Below are positions 27,474-36,050 of a stretch of 64,000 nucleotides of DNA, one piece after another. This DNA is from CAWBBA01 sp963741625 (GTDB taxonomy: Bacteria; Desulfobacterota; Desulfomonilia; Desulfomonilales; Desulfomonilaceae). The notes under the pieces are model-generated. The model was not told the origin of the DNA. It saw only the letters and a list, made by a program, of their open reading frames with translations, and did not search any database. The position numbers were made by a program, and so were the translations under genes. Positions within the stretch are counted from its first letter, which is position 1. Each line of letters opens with the position of its first letter. The stretch lies in assembly GCA_963741625.1 (NCBI GenBank), contig CAVUIT010000011.1, positions 186,001 through 250,000 of the forward strand. Direction: 5' to 3'.

Positions 27474-28144
27474 TCATTTTCCTTGCGGCTCCAGCGACTT
27501 GTCTTCTGCCGGAACTGAAGGCCCCTCTTTCGAGGGCGTAGAATTGCCTTGCTCCGCCTGTTTTGCAGTGCCATCGCCGGTTTTCGGGGGCTGGCGATCC
27601 TCCGCGCTGACGTTATTGTCGAAGAGTTCAAAGGATTTCTCACCTGTCGTAACATTCCTCATTTCGAAGAAATTCCATTTCCCCTTGATCGGGCATGTAA
27701 AGGATCGCGTCATTGTTCTTCACTTCGCATCCTACCTGGATCATCCCATGAAATCTTATACTTGTCGAAGAATTGCTTTTTCAGTGAGGTCAGGTTCCAT
27801 GTCATCTCGTCATTGAGCACGAACCGTAATAGGTACAAGCGATCCTTCTCGGTGAACTCGAATTCTACCTGTTTGTAGTACATGTTGCTCGCCAAAGGCC
27901 AAATCAGTATCGTCCTCCTCCCATTTGCATGAGCTGACGTGGAGTGCTCGCCGGAATTCTTGATCTTATCAATCACCTGAGATGATGGCATGCCCGACTG
28001 AACGTCTTGGATCTCGGGAGGGAGAAAATCCTTTTGGGCTAGAGAATTTAGCGGAGTAAGGCTTACGATCACCAGGGCTGCAAGTACGATTGTTATGGTT
28101 TGGAATTTACGCGGATTGAAGGGGCTAAGCTCGCTCAGCGGCAT
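27474..28144 (-). pseudogene. Exported protein of unknown function, frame broken twice
   Basis: From the ATG at 28144 (AAAGGAG upstream) a signal peptide (about 36 residues ending SLAQ) leads into 'DVQSGMPSSQVIDKIKNSGEH' and 'MYYKQVEFEFTEKDRLYLLRFVLND', a pattern seen in small SmpA/BamE-like or lipoprotein-type exported proteins. After 'KISWDDP' (near 27735) the plausible continuation 'VGCEVKNNDAILYMP' lies one frame away. A second shift (27650-27710) leads to 'GEKSFELFDNNVSAEDRQ' and a Lys/Pro/Glu-rich tail ending at 27474. No function can be assigned. Confidence 0.5.
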
Positions 28145-28204
28145 ATGTCGGGTCTCCTTTTGCGTGAATGGGACACTGTAGGTCTGTGTCAAGGGAAGTT
28201 CCTG

Positions 28205-28393
28205 CTAGCGTCTTTTGAGTTCAAAATCTTTTCTGTTCGGATCGTGGGCCCGGACTAACTGCTCCAGTGCGTCAATGAAGAACTCCCCTTTCAAAATCTC
28301 AGGGATCTTTTTACCTTCAAAGAAAACCTGCGGCGTGGCAGTGAGCCTGAACTTGGGATCTTCTCCCCAGCCACCGCGAGACAACGGGCTTAT
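28205..28393 (-). pseudogene. Truncated remnant of a DsbA-like thioredoxin domain
   Basis: The minus strand encodes 'EDPKFRLTATPQVFFEGKKIPEI' and runs to a stop after 'FELKRR'. This closely parallels the C-terminus of the VKOR-DsbA fusion at 20438-21736 ('LRLHATPQIFFEGKRIPEN...VQLRRR'). Only about 55 codons around the cis-Pro loop and last helix remain; the CxxC active site and membrane part are missing and an in-frame stop lies upstream. A partial duplication or a decayed paralogue. Confidence 0.72.
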
Positions 28394-28604
28394 TTACCTT
28401 ATGTTCAACGCCTCGGTCCATATACGAAATCCCTTCTCCAACGGGCAAACGCCTTGCAATTTTTGTATGTTAGTGAAAAAGACTGGCGCGGTCAAGAGCG
28501 GCCGGCGCAGCGCGTCAACTTCCTGAGTTGCCGCTCGCATTGCCACGGCCGCGACCCGAAAAAGAAGTGTATAATATTATCACAGGGAGACAGGAGGACT
28601 GAGT

Positions 28605-28772
28605 ATGGCAGATACCAAAGGCAACTCCAAAAACTATGTGTGGGTCAAGGATACTGCGGGCAACGAGTTCTTGTGCCCTGTGGACGCATTAAAAAAACCT
28701 GAGGAAGCGACTCAGGCAGAGCTGAAGGAGTGTATAGACGTAGAGGCCCTGAAGCCGTATCTGGACGAGTGA
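28605..28772 (+). CDS. Small acidic protein, 55 residues
   Basis: Begins MADTKGNSKNYVWVKDTAG and ends with Asp-Glu. A strong ribosome site (ACAGGAGG) lies 7 bases before the ATG and a TATAAT box is 28 bases further up (28568-28573). Two cysteines (LCPVD, KECID). Codon use and composition look genuine although the gene is short. No family recognised. Stands alone between a decayed DsbA remnant and a repeat. Confidence 0.6.
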   Translation: MADTKGNSKNYVWVKDTAGNEFLCPVDALKKPEEATQAELKECIDVEALKPYLDE

Positions 28773-28908
28773 TTGCTCAGCCGCGAGTGGGCTGACACAC
28801 AAAATCCTTACGGAATATTATACCCAATTATAAGAGTACCGTTGACAAGGCAAATCTGTCAACAAGAAGTCAGCGACCGGGGTAACCATTCAGTTACGCG
28901 CGGCATGC

Positions 28909-28994
28909 TGTCATTGCGAGGAGCGAAGAGACGGAGCAAGCGAGGTCCTGTACGTTCTCGACCAATGAGATTGCTTCGCTGCGCTCGCAATGAC
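28909..28994. repeat. Dispersed hairpin repeat, third copy
   Basis: Same TGTCATTGCGAG...CTCGCAATGACA borders as 22598-22680, with an inner GAGCGAAG/CTTCGCT pair. Lies in the gap before the methyltransferase gene end. Confidence 0.8.
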
Positions 28995-29039
28995 ACCCGG
29001 TCCGCTTGAACCGTTGTTGTCCCCCACGCATGTAAACGG

Positions 29040-29615
29040 TTACCGCCCCGGCTTTCGACCGATCAGACGGGACACGTTTTCATTCTCACCAGCAGCGGTT
29101 TCGTAAACCAGTATGTCAAAATCGTGAAAATACGGGTGCAGGCCGTCAGGAGGTATGAGGTAGGCGGGATTGAACTCCGGCCTGACGCTGGTATGTCTCT
29201 CATTGAAGGTAGCGTAGAAGATAAGGCCCCCTTCTTTCAGCGCATCCCTGATGCTCAGCATCAGCGGCTTTGAAAAGAAGTAGAACACTATCACCAGGTC
29301 ATAAAGATCCGTGGGGAGTGGGTAGGAATCAAGGTCGGCAGCTACACACCGTATGTCAAGCTCCCGCCGAACCGCCTCGGCCCGCAACTGATAAAGCGCC
29401 TGAACACTTATGTCCACAGCATCCACGCTGTAGCAGCGTTCGGCAAGAAAAAGTGCGTTTCCGCCCCGGCCACAGGCAGCGTCCAGAGCCCGGCCGGACC
29501 TCAAGATTTCCTCGTGAGCCACCAGAAATTCATCCGGAGTGGGAAAAGCGCCCGATTCCTTGGAGTAGCGCAGGTCCCACTTTTCACGGTCGTTCTTCAA
29601 AGCTTGTCCCTGCAC
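29040..29615 (-). CDS. Class I SAM-dependent methyltransferase (TehB-like)
   Basis: About 191 residues from a GTG at 29615. Motif I 'ALDAACGRGGNALFLAE', the acidic end of strand 2 'VDAVDISVQAL', then 'CVAADLDSYPLP' and 'YDLVIVFYFF' define a Rossmann-fold methyltransferase of the tellurite-resistance/thiopurine type. The C-terminus has 'HPYFHDFDILVYETAAGE', common in small TehB relatives. It overlaps the end of the TetR gene by 32 bases, so the regulator and the enzyme are one operon; it may modify a toxic compound sensed by the regulator. Start is uncertain because no strong ribosome site is seen. Confidence 0.8.
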   Translation of the reverse strand: MQGQALKNDREKWDLRYSKESGAFPTPDEFLVAHEEILRSGRALDAACGRGGNALFLAERCYSVDAVDISVQALYQLRAEAVRRELDIRCVAADLDSYPLPTDLYDLVIVFYFFSKPLMLSIRDALKEGGLIFYATFNERHTSVRPEFNPAYLIPPDGLHPYFHDFDILVYETAAGENENVSRLIGRKPGR

Positions 29616-30273
29616 ACTCTTTCTGCATTCCAATGCGGAGCAGGGCCAGAGTCGCATTGACCCAACGTTCCAGTTCGTCCGCGCTGCCGCGATACAATCC
29701 CGAGCCGGAAGCCAGAAACTCCGTATAATAGGCCCGCAGTAACGTCTCCAGCAGCGCTTTGAGCAGAAAAGCCGTGCGTTCCGCGTCCAGGTCCTGCCTC
29801 AACTCTCCCCGCTCCACAGCCTGACTTATCAGGTCTGCAAGAAACTCGTCCCCTTGCCTGTGAAGGCTTAGTATGCGCTCCGATCCGAAGGGAGATTCGC
29901 CCGACTGGAGCAAGTGAAAGTAGACTCGTGCGAGCAGCGGATGGCGGTCGATGAACGCGAAGCCTGCCCTTAGAAGCTGATCAAGGCGCTGAAAAAAACC
30001 CATTTCCGCGGTTTCGTCCCGGACCTGTTTCAAATACTGTTTCACTCGGCCCGCGGCCATTTCAACAATGCCGTCGAAGAGATCCTGTTTTGTCCGAAAG
30101 TACTGGAACAGGCTCCCCTTGCTTATTCCAGCCGTCTTTACGAGACTGTTCATTGACGCGTTCTTGTACCCCTTGGATGCAAATTCGCTGACCGCAGCTT
30201 GAAAGACCTTTTCCTGTTTTTCAGCAGGCAGGTTCTTGAAAAGGTCTGTTCCTGAAGAAGTGAGATCGTTCAT
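29584..30273 (-). CDS. TetR/AcrR-family transcriptional regulator
   Basis: 229 residues. N-terminal HTH residues about 20-65: 'VFQAAVSEFASKGYKNASMNSLVKTAGISKGSLFQYF', the classic TetR arrangement. The C-terminal ligand domain is helical with 'LLETLLRAYYTEFLASG'. A perfect palindrome directly upstream (30301-30318) is the likely autoregulatory operator. It precedes and overlaps the methyltransferase gene. Confidence 0.92.
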   Translation of the reverse strand: MNDLTSSGTDLFKNLPAEKQEKVFQAAVSEFASKGYKNASMNSLVKTAGISKGSLFQYFRTKQDLFDGIVEMAAGRVKQYLKQVRDETAEMGFFQRLDQLLRAGFAFIDRHPLLARVYFHLLQSGESPFGSERILSLHRQGDEFLADLISQAVERGELRQDLDAERTAFLLKALLETLLRAYYTEFLASGSGLYRGSADELERWVNATLALLRIGMQKECAGTSFEERP

Positions 30274-30300
30274 GGGGTGTTTTGAAGTCCTGTGAGGTGT

Positions 30301-30318
30301 AATGACCGCCCGGTCATT
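30301..30318. promoter_or_regulatory. Palindromic operator of the TetR regulator
   Basis: AATGACCGCCCGGTCATT: 8-bp perfect arms AATGACCG/CGGTCATT around CC, 28 bases upstream of the TetR start. The TGACC...GGTCA pattern is typical of TetR-type operators. Confidence 0.75.
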
Positions 30319-30678
30319 CTAGTACATTTCGTTTAGCGGATCAACAGTTCGTATGCGCGGGCATTGCGCTAATGTGGGATACCCTGGGCCGTCCCTACCC
30401 CGCGAAACGCGGGGTCACCGCGGAATCCGATCCGGGGTCCAGTCCCGCGTTTCGCGGGATGCGCGGAGAACCCAGGAAAAAACAGATTTCTCCGCGCTCT
30501 CTGCGTTCTCTGCGGTGATCGCTTGTTCCGAGGGTCTGGGGGTTGACAATGGGCCGCAAAGATTCTAAAAACTGAACATCCGGTCTGAATCCGCTGGAAA
30601 CGATTGTTTCCGGTTGTAAAGGCGGCTCCGGCGTTATCTCTCCACGCCGCCCTTCTTGGGATGCCGGAAGGTCCAAAT
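30319..30678. other. Intergenic region with GC-rich inverted repeat
   Basis: No supported gene. Bases about 30398-30460 hold CCCCGCGAAACGCGGGG followed by CCCGCGTTTCGCGGG, two self-complementary segments of one repeat. The rest shows nothing notable. Confidence 0.5.
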
Positions 30679-30755
<77 letters not shown>

Positions 30756-30768
30756 GAAATCATAAGAG

Positions 30769-30806
30769 AATCCGCCTAGTTGCTTGGAAGGCGTTAGGCG
30801 GATTTT
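30769..30806. terminator. Bidirectional hairpin between tRNA-Arg and integrase
   Basis: 10-bp perfect stem AATCCGCCTA / TAGGCGGATT, followed by TTCTTT on the plus strand. The integrase stop codon lies within its right arm, so the hairpin may end both transcripts. Confidence 0.7.
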
Positions 30807-31876
30807 CTTTGTAGAGGCACTACTGTGTCCATTTTGTGTCCCTCCTCAGGAGGGCACACCTTGTTGGCGGCCTCGATCAGATTCCTTATTTCCGGCTGGG
30901 AATAATGCGTCGTAATCCTGTCCGATTTGTGTCCCAACAAATCCTGTCTATCCTCAAATGAAACACCGGCCTCCCTCAGCCTTCGACCAAAAGTATGTTT
31001 AAGATCGTGAACTCTAACGTGCGGAAGGGCCGCTTTTTCACGTGCCTTCCTCCACGCCGCCCCGTACATCTTCTTGACCGGTCGTCCTTTGTATGTAAAA
31101 ACGTACTCGGGATGCATACCTCGCATCTCCTCTATGACAGCCTGCGAAATCCGATTGAGTACAACCAAACGCTTTTGCCTGTTCTTGACCAGTCTGGCGG
31201 GAATTCTGAACACTGTTGACCCCAAATGAGGGAGTTTTTCCTCCCAATCCCACTTTAGGGCGCAGACCTCGCCTTCTCGGCAGCCGGTGTTCACCTTGAA
31301 CAACGCCATCGCTCTCAGGTGTTTCGGAAGCTCTGAAAACAGGCGCTCCTGCTCCTCCATCGACATGGGGGCGGGATCTCTTGCGTCTATGAGCGGAAGG
31401 AGCTTGATTTTGGGGGCATGCAGGAGCCAAGTCAAACCATTCTCGTCGACCCACTCTGAAGCAGCGAGGTTCAAAATGTGCCTGACCACCTGCAAAGCAT
31501 AGTTGATGGTTCGAGCTTTGACGCCCTGGGATTTTCTGTGCTCGATAAATCTCTGTAAGGCTCCCATATGTACTGATTCCATAGCTAAATCACCGATAAA
31601 TGGATCCACCAACTTGAGATGATCGGCATCCTGTCTGATACTCGATTTTGTCGCCTCTTTGAGATGCTTGGTTGCAGCTTGCCGAAAGGTTCGCTTAGGC
31701 CTTACGCCATAAACTGTTGCCTGCCGGGTTTGCTCCATTCTGAATGCTAGGTATTTTTCCGCTTCGGCAAGGTCGCTTGTTCCAGTGCTTTCTCGAATTC
31801 TTTGACCTCCAATTCTTTTCTGTATGTGCCATACGCCGCCTCTATTGATGAGGCCCGGTGTCGTTTTGCGTCCCAT
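30794..31876 (-). CDS. Tyrosine recombinase (phage/island integrase)
   Basis: 360 residues. An N-terminal arm-binding region and a SAM-like core-binding domain precede the catalytic domain. Active-site residues are Arg200 ('NTGCREGE'), a Lys in 'VKNRQKRL', His290 and Lys293 ('HDLKHTFG'), His316 ('LLGHK') and nucleophile Tyr325 ('THYSQ'). Position 293 is Lys where most relatives have Arg (HxLR), a variant seen in some phage integrases. It sits 3' to tRNA-Arg and points toward it, the standard orientation for elements that insert in the tRNA 3' end. It is followed upstream by two excisionase-like genes. Confidence 0.93.
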   Translation of the reverse strand: MGRKTTPGLINRGGVWHIQKRIGGQRIRESTGTSDLAEAEKYLAFRMEQTRQATVYGVRPKRTFRQAATKHLKEATKSSIRQDADHLKLVDPFIGDLAMESVHMGALQRFIEHRKSQGVKARTINYALQVVRHILNLAASEWVDENGLTWLLHAPKIKLLPLIDARDPAPMSMEEQERLFSELPKHLRAMALFKVNTGCREGEVCALKWDWEEKLPHLGSTVFRIPARLVKNRQKRLVVLNRISQAVIEEMRGMHPEYVFTYKGRPVKKMYGAAWRKAREKAALPHVRVHDLKHTFGRRLREAGVSFEDRQDLLGHKSDRITTHYSQPEIRNLIEAANKVCPPEEGHKMDTVVPLQRKSA

Positions 31877-32124
31877 GGCTTACCTCCTCTTGCCGCCTTA
31901 CCAGGACGCCCGTTGCGGTCCTTATACTGATCGACCCACGCGTCCAGGTCAAGACGGTCAAAGGCGATTCCTTGCTTACCAATTGGAATTTCTGTCAAAT
32001 ATGGCCTGACCTCAGCATTGAAACGATTAGGGTCCATGCCGAGGTAATTGGGGGCGTCTCTGAGTCTAATCAGTCTGGGTAATACTCTGCTTTTCATTGG
32101 AACGAATTCCTGAACGCTACTCAT
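31747..32124 (-). CDS. Phage/island DNA-binding protein, MerR/AlpA-like
   Basis: About 125 residues. The core 'RLRDAPNYLGMDPNRFNAEVRPYLTEIPIGKQGIAFDRLDLDAWVDQY' matches the small helix-turn-helix proteins that usually lie next to integrases, with a sensed 'wing' ending in LDAWV. The C-terminal half is basic. It overlaps the integrase start by 130 bases and its ATG lies inside the end of the next gene (ATGAGTAG), so the three genes are probably co-transcribed and coupled. An ATG at 32097 is also possible. Confidence 0.68.
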   Translation of the reverse strand: MSSVQEFVPMKSRVLPRLIRLRDAPNYLGMDPNRFNAEVRPYLTEIPIGKQGIAFDRLDLDAWVDQYKDRNGRPGKAARGGKPWDAKRHRASSIEAAYGTYRKELEVKEFEKALEQATLPKRKNT

Positions 32125-32314
32125 GCCGGATGAATTCCTCGGCGAACCGTCTTTCACGGGCGGTTACTTCTACGCAAGGGAGTTTGCCCTCACTTACAAG
32201 TTTGTGAACGCTCTTAGAGCTGAGGGCCAGGATTCTCGCCACGTCGGAGATCCGCCAAAGTACTTGCAGCTCAGCGGCGCCGACTTCCTGTCTTTGTTGC
32301 AACTCTCTGGACAT
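32117..32314 (-). CDS. Excisionase-like helix-turn-helix protein
   Basis: 65 residues with 'LWRISDVARILALSSKSVHKLVSEGKLPCVEVTARERRF', the winged HTH of the AlpA/Xis type (recognition helix then an arginine-rich wing). Such proteins steer the integrase toward excision. First gene of the integrase operon. Confidence 0.75.
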   Translation of the reverse strand: MSRELQQRQEVGAAELQVLWRISDVARILALSSKSVHKLVSEGKLPCVEVTARERRFAEEFIRHE

Positions 32315-32414
32315 CGTTCACCTTCCAGCGCTCTTTATCCGCCCTCTGGGCTTCTCAACATACCCTTGACTGTTTTCAAATAACCTAGACATATGTCTTC
32401 TCCTTTGCAGGAGC

Positions 32415-32442
32415 GTGTAAGGACCTGCAAAGGTCCTTACAC
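32415..32442. promoter_or_regulatory. Perfect hairpin upstream of the excisionase operon
   Basis: 12-bp perfect arms GTGTAAGGACCT / AGGTCCTTACAC around GCAA, between the excisionase-like gene (32314) and the end of the next minus-strand gene (32471). With no T-run it does not look like a standard terminator; a repressor operator or an RNA hairpin are both possible. Confidence 0.55.
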
Positions 32443-32470
32443 GGATGGAGCGGCCAATTCATTCCACTGG

Positions 32471-33214
32471 CTACAGGTCTACGTCTGCAAGCCGCTGTTC
32501 AAGGAGGTCCAAGAACTGACTGCAATTGGAGATTTGGTCCCTCTTGGTATCGATTTCAGCCCGCAACAGGAGGCGCTCTTTTTTGCTGAGCTCATCCGAG
32601 ATAAACTCGTCATCCTCGATCATCTTTTCATAATCTTCGGCTACCGGAAGGCTGCGAGGATCTTTGATCTTAAGTAAGAGTTGATCGACGAGTTTCTTGG
32701 GCACCTTCCGAGAATTCAGTTCCGAGATCTTTTTTCTCGTCTGGCGCACTGAAAGCTGCTCTTGATTGATCTCAAGGGCGAATCGGGTCCTCACTGCCTC
32801 GTCTTCTACAGCGATCAGTTCGAGACAATGTGAGAATGTGAGATTTGGGAGTTCCAAAGTCCTGGCTTTAAAACCCGTCCATACGGCAGCTGCCCGAACC
32901 AAGTCACTCACTCTACGCGGGTTCGTCTTCAGCCTTTTGTTATCCACGAACTTTGCATATTTGACCTTCTTTCGATGATCTTTCTTCTCCGAGCCGGATT
33001 TGATATCCCCATCGAAGAAAGTCTCGAAGACCCACATGGCGTACTCCAAACGAGTTTGGTCATTTCGATCCTCATACCCGTTTGCAATATCCACTGCCTG
33101 TTCAATGAAATCCTGATCCACTTCTTCGGATTCCGCCTGTTCCGCATCTAAAGACGAAGGCTCTGGTCCGGGATCGGTCGCCGTATCTTCGTTTCTCTTC
33201 GGACTGCTCATCAT
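32471..33214 (-). CDS. Island protein of unknown function (possibly ParB/KorB-like DNA-binding)
   Basis: 247 residues, acidic N-terminus (about 60 residues rich in Glu, Asp, Ser). The middle 'RRVSDLVRAAAVWTGFKARTLELPNLTFSHCLELIAVEDEAVRTRFALEINQEQLSVRQTRKKI' resembles the helical HTH region of ParB-like partition proteins, but without the ParB nuclease motif, so this is tentative. The C-terminus is helical. It is translationally coupled to the preceding small gene (CGATGATGAGC). No defined role. Confidence 0.6.
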   Translation of the reverse strand: MMSSPKRNEDTATDPGPEPSSLDAEQAESEEVDQDFIEQAVDIANGYEDRNDQTRLEYAMWVFETFFDGDIKSGSEKKDHRKKVKYAKFVDNKRLKTNPRRVSDLVRAAAVWTGFKARTLELPNLTFSHCLELIAVEDEAVRTRFALEINQEQLSVRQTRKKISELNSRKVPKKLVDQLLLKIKDPRSLPVAEDYEKMIEDDEFISDELSKKERLLLRAEIDTKRDQISNCSQFLDLLEQRLADVDL

Positions 33215-33462
33215 CGTACCTCTTCGTCGTACTCCTCTTCGTCCAAAGCGGTAGAAAGCTCATCCCGCTCCGAAGCCAACTCCTCAGCCTCTCCGGCTTC
33301 CCTATCTAGTTCGTGGAATGTGGTTGCGATTTCGGAGATAGGCTTCTGAGCCATCTCCTGTACTGTTACCTGCTGGTCAATAGGTGGTTTCTTCTTGCCG
33401 CTCTTAGCTGTGTCCTCAGTGCGGCTGCCCTCGTAGTCTCTCGTTCTTTGAGGTCCGGTCAT
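33211..33462 (-). CDS. Small acidic island protein
   Basis: 83 residues, basic/polar N-terminus (TKS/GKKK) and strongly acidic C-terminus (EELASERDELSTALDEEEYDEE) with coiled-coil spacing. Starts 9 bases after AAAGGATATT-type site. It overlaps the start of the 33214 gene. No family recognised. Confidence 0.55.
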   Translation of the reverse strand: MTGPQRTRDYEGSRTEDTAKSGKKKPPIDQQVTVQEMAQKPISEIATTFHELDREAGEAEELASERDELSTALDEEEYDEEVR

Positions 33463-33678
33463 GATTCAATATCCTTTCTTTTTGTCCTTTCGTCCGGGGC
33501 TCCCCGGCTCTTACTCAAAGGGGGAGGAAGATCTCGGGGGTGATCCGACATTTTTTTTCGAGGGCGGGTCATTTTTTTGGTAAAGGGGCGTAAACACTGG
33601 TAAGATTGATTTCTCGTTCCCGGAACAAAGGCTGTGTTTTCGGGAAACACCGCCCTGAAGCCCAATTCGGGTAGGCAG

Positions 33679-34681
33679 ATGGCTAACGATTTAGAACGGG
33701 AAATACTGAGAGAAAGTGATCAGGCGCGAAAGATCTGTTTGGGACAGGGAAGCAAATTCAAAGGAGAAAAATGTGAGCACTTCGATCTTGAGGTGTGGGA
33801 GTGCAAGCTCCTCCGAAACAATCCAATAGAAGCGGTGTACAATAAACGGTGTTTGCCAAAGAGGGAATTCTACGCGAGGGCGCACATCATCCTGACACAT
33901 TACCCCGAACATCTGCGTGACGAGGACGTTGATCTGGAGGAATTCATTTACGGCCGCCATGACGAGGAGAGGGACCACAAAGGGATTTTGGAATACAATG
34001 TGCGGGTTGCCGCAATCCATTACATGTACTCCCTGATCAACCGGAGTCTAGCTCAGGAGATTGAACGCATACTAAAGAACAAGGGCTTGGTACCGTCCGT
34101 AAGGCAATGCGGGAACTGCGTGCATCGGAGTTCTGCGGATCCGCACATTTGCCAACTGGAGGAGATTCCAAGGAAAGCGGGCGGCAAGCCATTCTACAAT
34201 CCGCACTTCGGAACTGAGCGAGGAGTGTCCGAGAAAGCTTGTGATTGGCACCGTCGAGTTAGCCTTTTTCGGCAACCCTCTGGACCAAGAAGGTCCCTTT
34301 GCCAAAGATGAACATGGCACCACTGTACGATTGGAACGTGGGAGCAGAACCTATCCTCGGGAGATAGCCCAGGCAGAGGCCCCCAGAGATGTCCGCATAC
34401 TGTTCAAGGCACTGAGAAAATGCATGCTTGGTGCGTCCTCGCCCAAGAAGGCCGAAGTCTTCAAACGCTGGCTGGTGGACAACGCTTATATCTATCGGCA
34501 CTTGAGTGGACATAACTACGAAGCAGCCAAGTCCAGGCTTCTGGACATAAGGACAGGAAGTAAGGAAGAGCGAGAGGCTTACTCTGCCAAGGTGAGTCGT
34601 GACTGCAAGAATCTGGAGAGATGTCTTTCCGGAGAAGAGCGGTGTGAGGGACTGCAAAGATTGGAGGGTACCAGGCCATGA
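33679..34681 (+). pseudogene. Cys-rich island protein of unknown function, apparently split by a frameshift
   Basis: The first part (from ATG 33679) runs 'LEREILRESDQARKICLGQG' through a Cys-rich segment 'CGNCVHRSSADPHICQLEEI...KPFYNPHFGTERG...KACDWHR'. The second part in another frame (34241-34681) continues 'FFGNPLDQEGPFAKDEHGTTVRL' and ends in 'EAYSAKVSRDCKNLERCLSGEERCEG'. The break near 34245-34290 is consistent with one indel; two overlapping genes are the alternative. The four Cys plus His could form a zinc site. The next gene overlaps its end (ATGA at 34678) and is an anti-sigma-like protein, so this may be its cytoplasmic partner, though no sigma-70 region 2 or 4 is recognisable. Confidence 0.5.
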
Positions 34682-35275
34682 CGGAAGACGAGAAAAGGTG
34701 GCTGGAACAAGAGATCAAAAGGTTCAACTCTCTCCCTGCGCTCTTGGAAGCCATGGCTCGGTCCGAATCAAATGATTTCCGAACGCTCAGGCAGGAGGTC
34801 GAGGACGGTCTTCATCATCCATCGGGAGAGGATCTATACAATTATGTGCTCGGTTGGCTCGACCAGGAGCATTCCTTGCGAGTGCTCGATCACGTAGTGA
34901 CTTTGCGGCCGATGCCTTGAAGAAGTAATGAAGATACAACAGATAGAAGAATCTCTCACAAAGGACGCTTTGGAAAGGGCCGACAAACTTCCTTGGATTG
35001 AACGTGTGAAAGACTTCATCTCAAGCCTCTCTTTTCCCGTATCCATTTGGAATAAGGTCAGCGAGAAGCTCAGGCAGAGGAGGAGAAGCACCACCGGACC
35101 TGAAGTCGAAGTGAGCGGGTGGTCCTCAAAGTTTGGGACCGCGCTCTCTTATGGCTTTGGGCTCTTAGTGGCAATCTGCGTCATAGGGGCGTTGGCATTA
35201 GTGATCGTGTTTCGGCATTCTGACCGTCCTTCCGAGTCCCATGATCGCTCTGAGCTCGGTATCTTGGAACCATGA
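34678..35275 (+). CDS. Zinc anti-sigma-like membrane protein, split by one inserted base
   Basis: In the first frame the protein reads 'HHPSGEDLYNYVLGWLDQEHSLRVLDHVVT' then stops. Removing one T from the TTT at 34902-34904 continues it as 'CGRCLEEVMKIQQIEESLTKDALERAD', which recreates the HxxxCxxC zinc anti-sigma motif exactly. The joined protein (about 198 residues) then has a basic juxtamembrane region 'RQRRRS' and one transmembrane helix 'FGLLVAICVIGALALVIVF' near the C-terminus. This is the layout of ZAS-type anti-sigma factors, which hold an ECF sigma factor at the membrane. The expected sigma factor is not recognisable next door. Confidence 0.7.
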
Positions 35276-35357
35276 TTTGACACCACCGGTGGTTAGCTTT
35301 CCTCTCCATAGAGAGAACGTTGCCTTTCTTTTGCTGCTAAAGGATTTCGAGCCCCCG

Positions 35358-35769
35358 ATGAGCCAGCAAGAGATCGACTCGCTATACAGGGCTCTCAAGC
35401 CTGATCAACGGGCCCAGCAGTGGTATGACGTTGCGGATCCATCCCTAGTCAAAAAAGCTCTCATAGGGGGAACTGCTTCAAGTGCCCCCGTTTCGAAAGA
35501 ATCTCGTCAAGTTGGGTGGGATGGTGGTTGCGGCAACTGTTCTTAAGTCGCTTCAGAGTGAGCTGGACGTTCAAAAGGTCGTGCTGGTCACTTTGGTCTC
35601 AGAAGGACAGGAGATAAAGGTTCGAAGTGAGTTAGTAGATGCAAGAACTGAGAAAGGAGCAAGTGAGGCGGCTGAGGCACCGGCAACTCCTCGGACACTG
35701 AAAGCCACAGTGAGACGCCTTGCCTATAATTCGTTGAATCAGGAGGGTAGTAAGGACACTCCCCGTTGA
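35358..35769 (+). pseudogene. Hypothetical island protein, probably frameshifted
   Basis: ATG 35358 begins 'SQQEIDSLYRALKPDQRAQQWYDVADPSLVKKALIGG'. The likely continuation in another frame is 'LQVPPFRKNLVKLGGMVVAATVLKSLQSELDVQKVV' to a stop at 35769. The shift lies near 35475-35490. Contains a short hydrophobic stretch (GGMVVAATVL). No family recognised; two separate genes are possible. Confidence 0.4.
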
Positions 35770-35866
35770 GAATGGGCAGCCCACGGAGATCAAATAATCA
35801 CAGTTAGGCGGGGCGGCTCGAAGCCTCCATATAGTTATCTTATTGATATTATGGCACTTCTAATTC

Positions 35867-35880
35867 GGCGGACGTCCGCC
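35867..35880. repeat. GGCGGACGTCCGCC palindrome, copy 1
   Basis: 14-bp perfect palindrome. Flanks are AATTC on the left and ATGTT on the right. Lies between the 35358 and 36051 genes. Confidence 0.85.
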
Positions 35881-36050
35881 ATGTTTTTTGGAATTAGGTC
35901 CAAAAGCAGACTCAAAATGTTGACCGATTTTCTGCGGCGCCCACATGTTGTTCGCTATTGAGGCTATGTGATAGCCTTTTGACTGTGAAACCGCGTGACC
36001 AGGAAGACCGTTGCGACAGCGCCGACGTGCTAAATGCAAAGGAGGAGTTC

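Noticed and set aside
28395..28570. Short minus-strand frame ending 'EKGFRIWTEALNIR'
   Set aside because: About 50 codons with no ribosome site and no similarity to the DsbA relic next to it; insufficient support.
32471..33214. Partition protein ParB
   Set aside because: Only a helical region is reminiscent; the ParB signature motifs are missing, so no name was given.
34678..34920. Stand-alone 80-residue protein
   Set aside because: The sequence stops within an anti-sigma motif that continues perfectly one frame away, so it is treated as part of the 34678-35275 gene.
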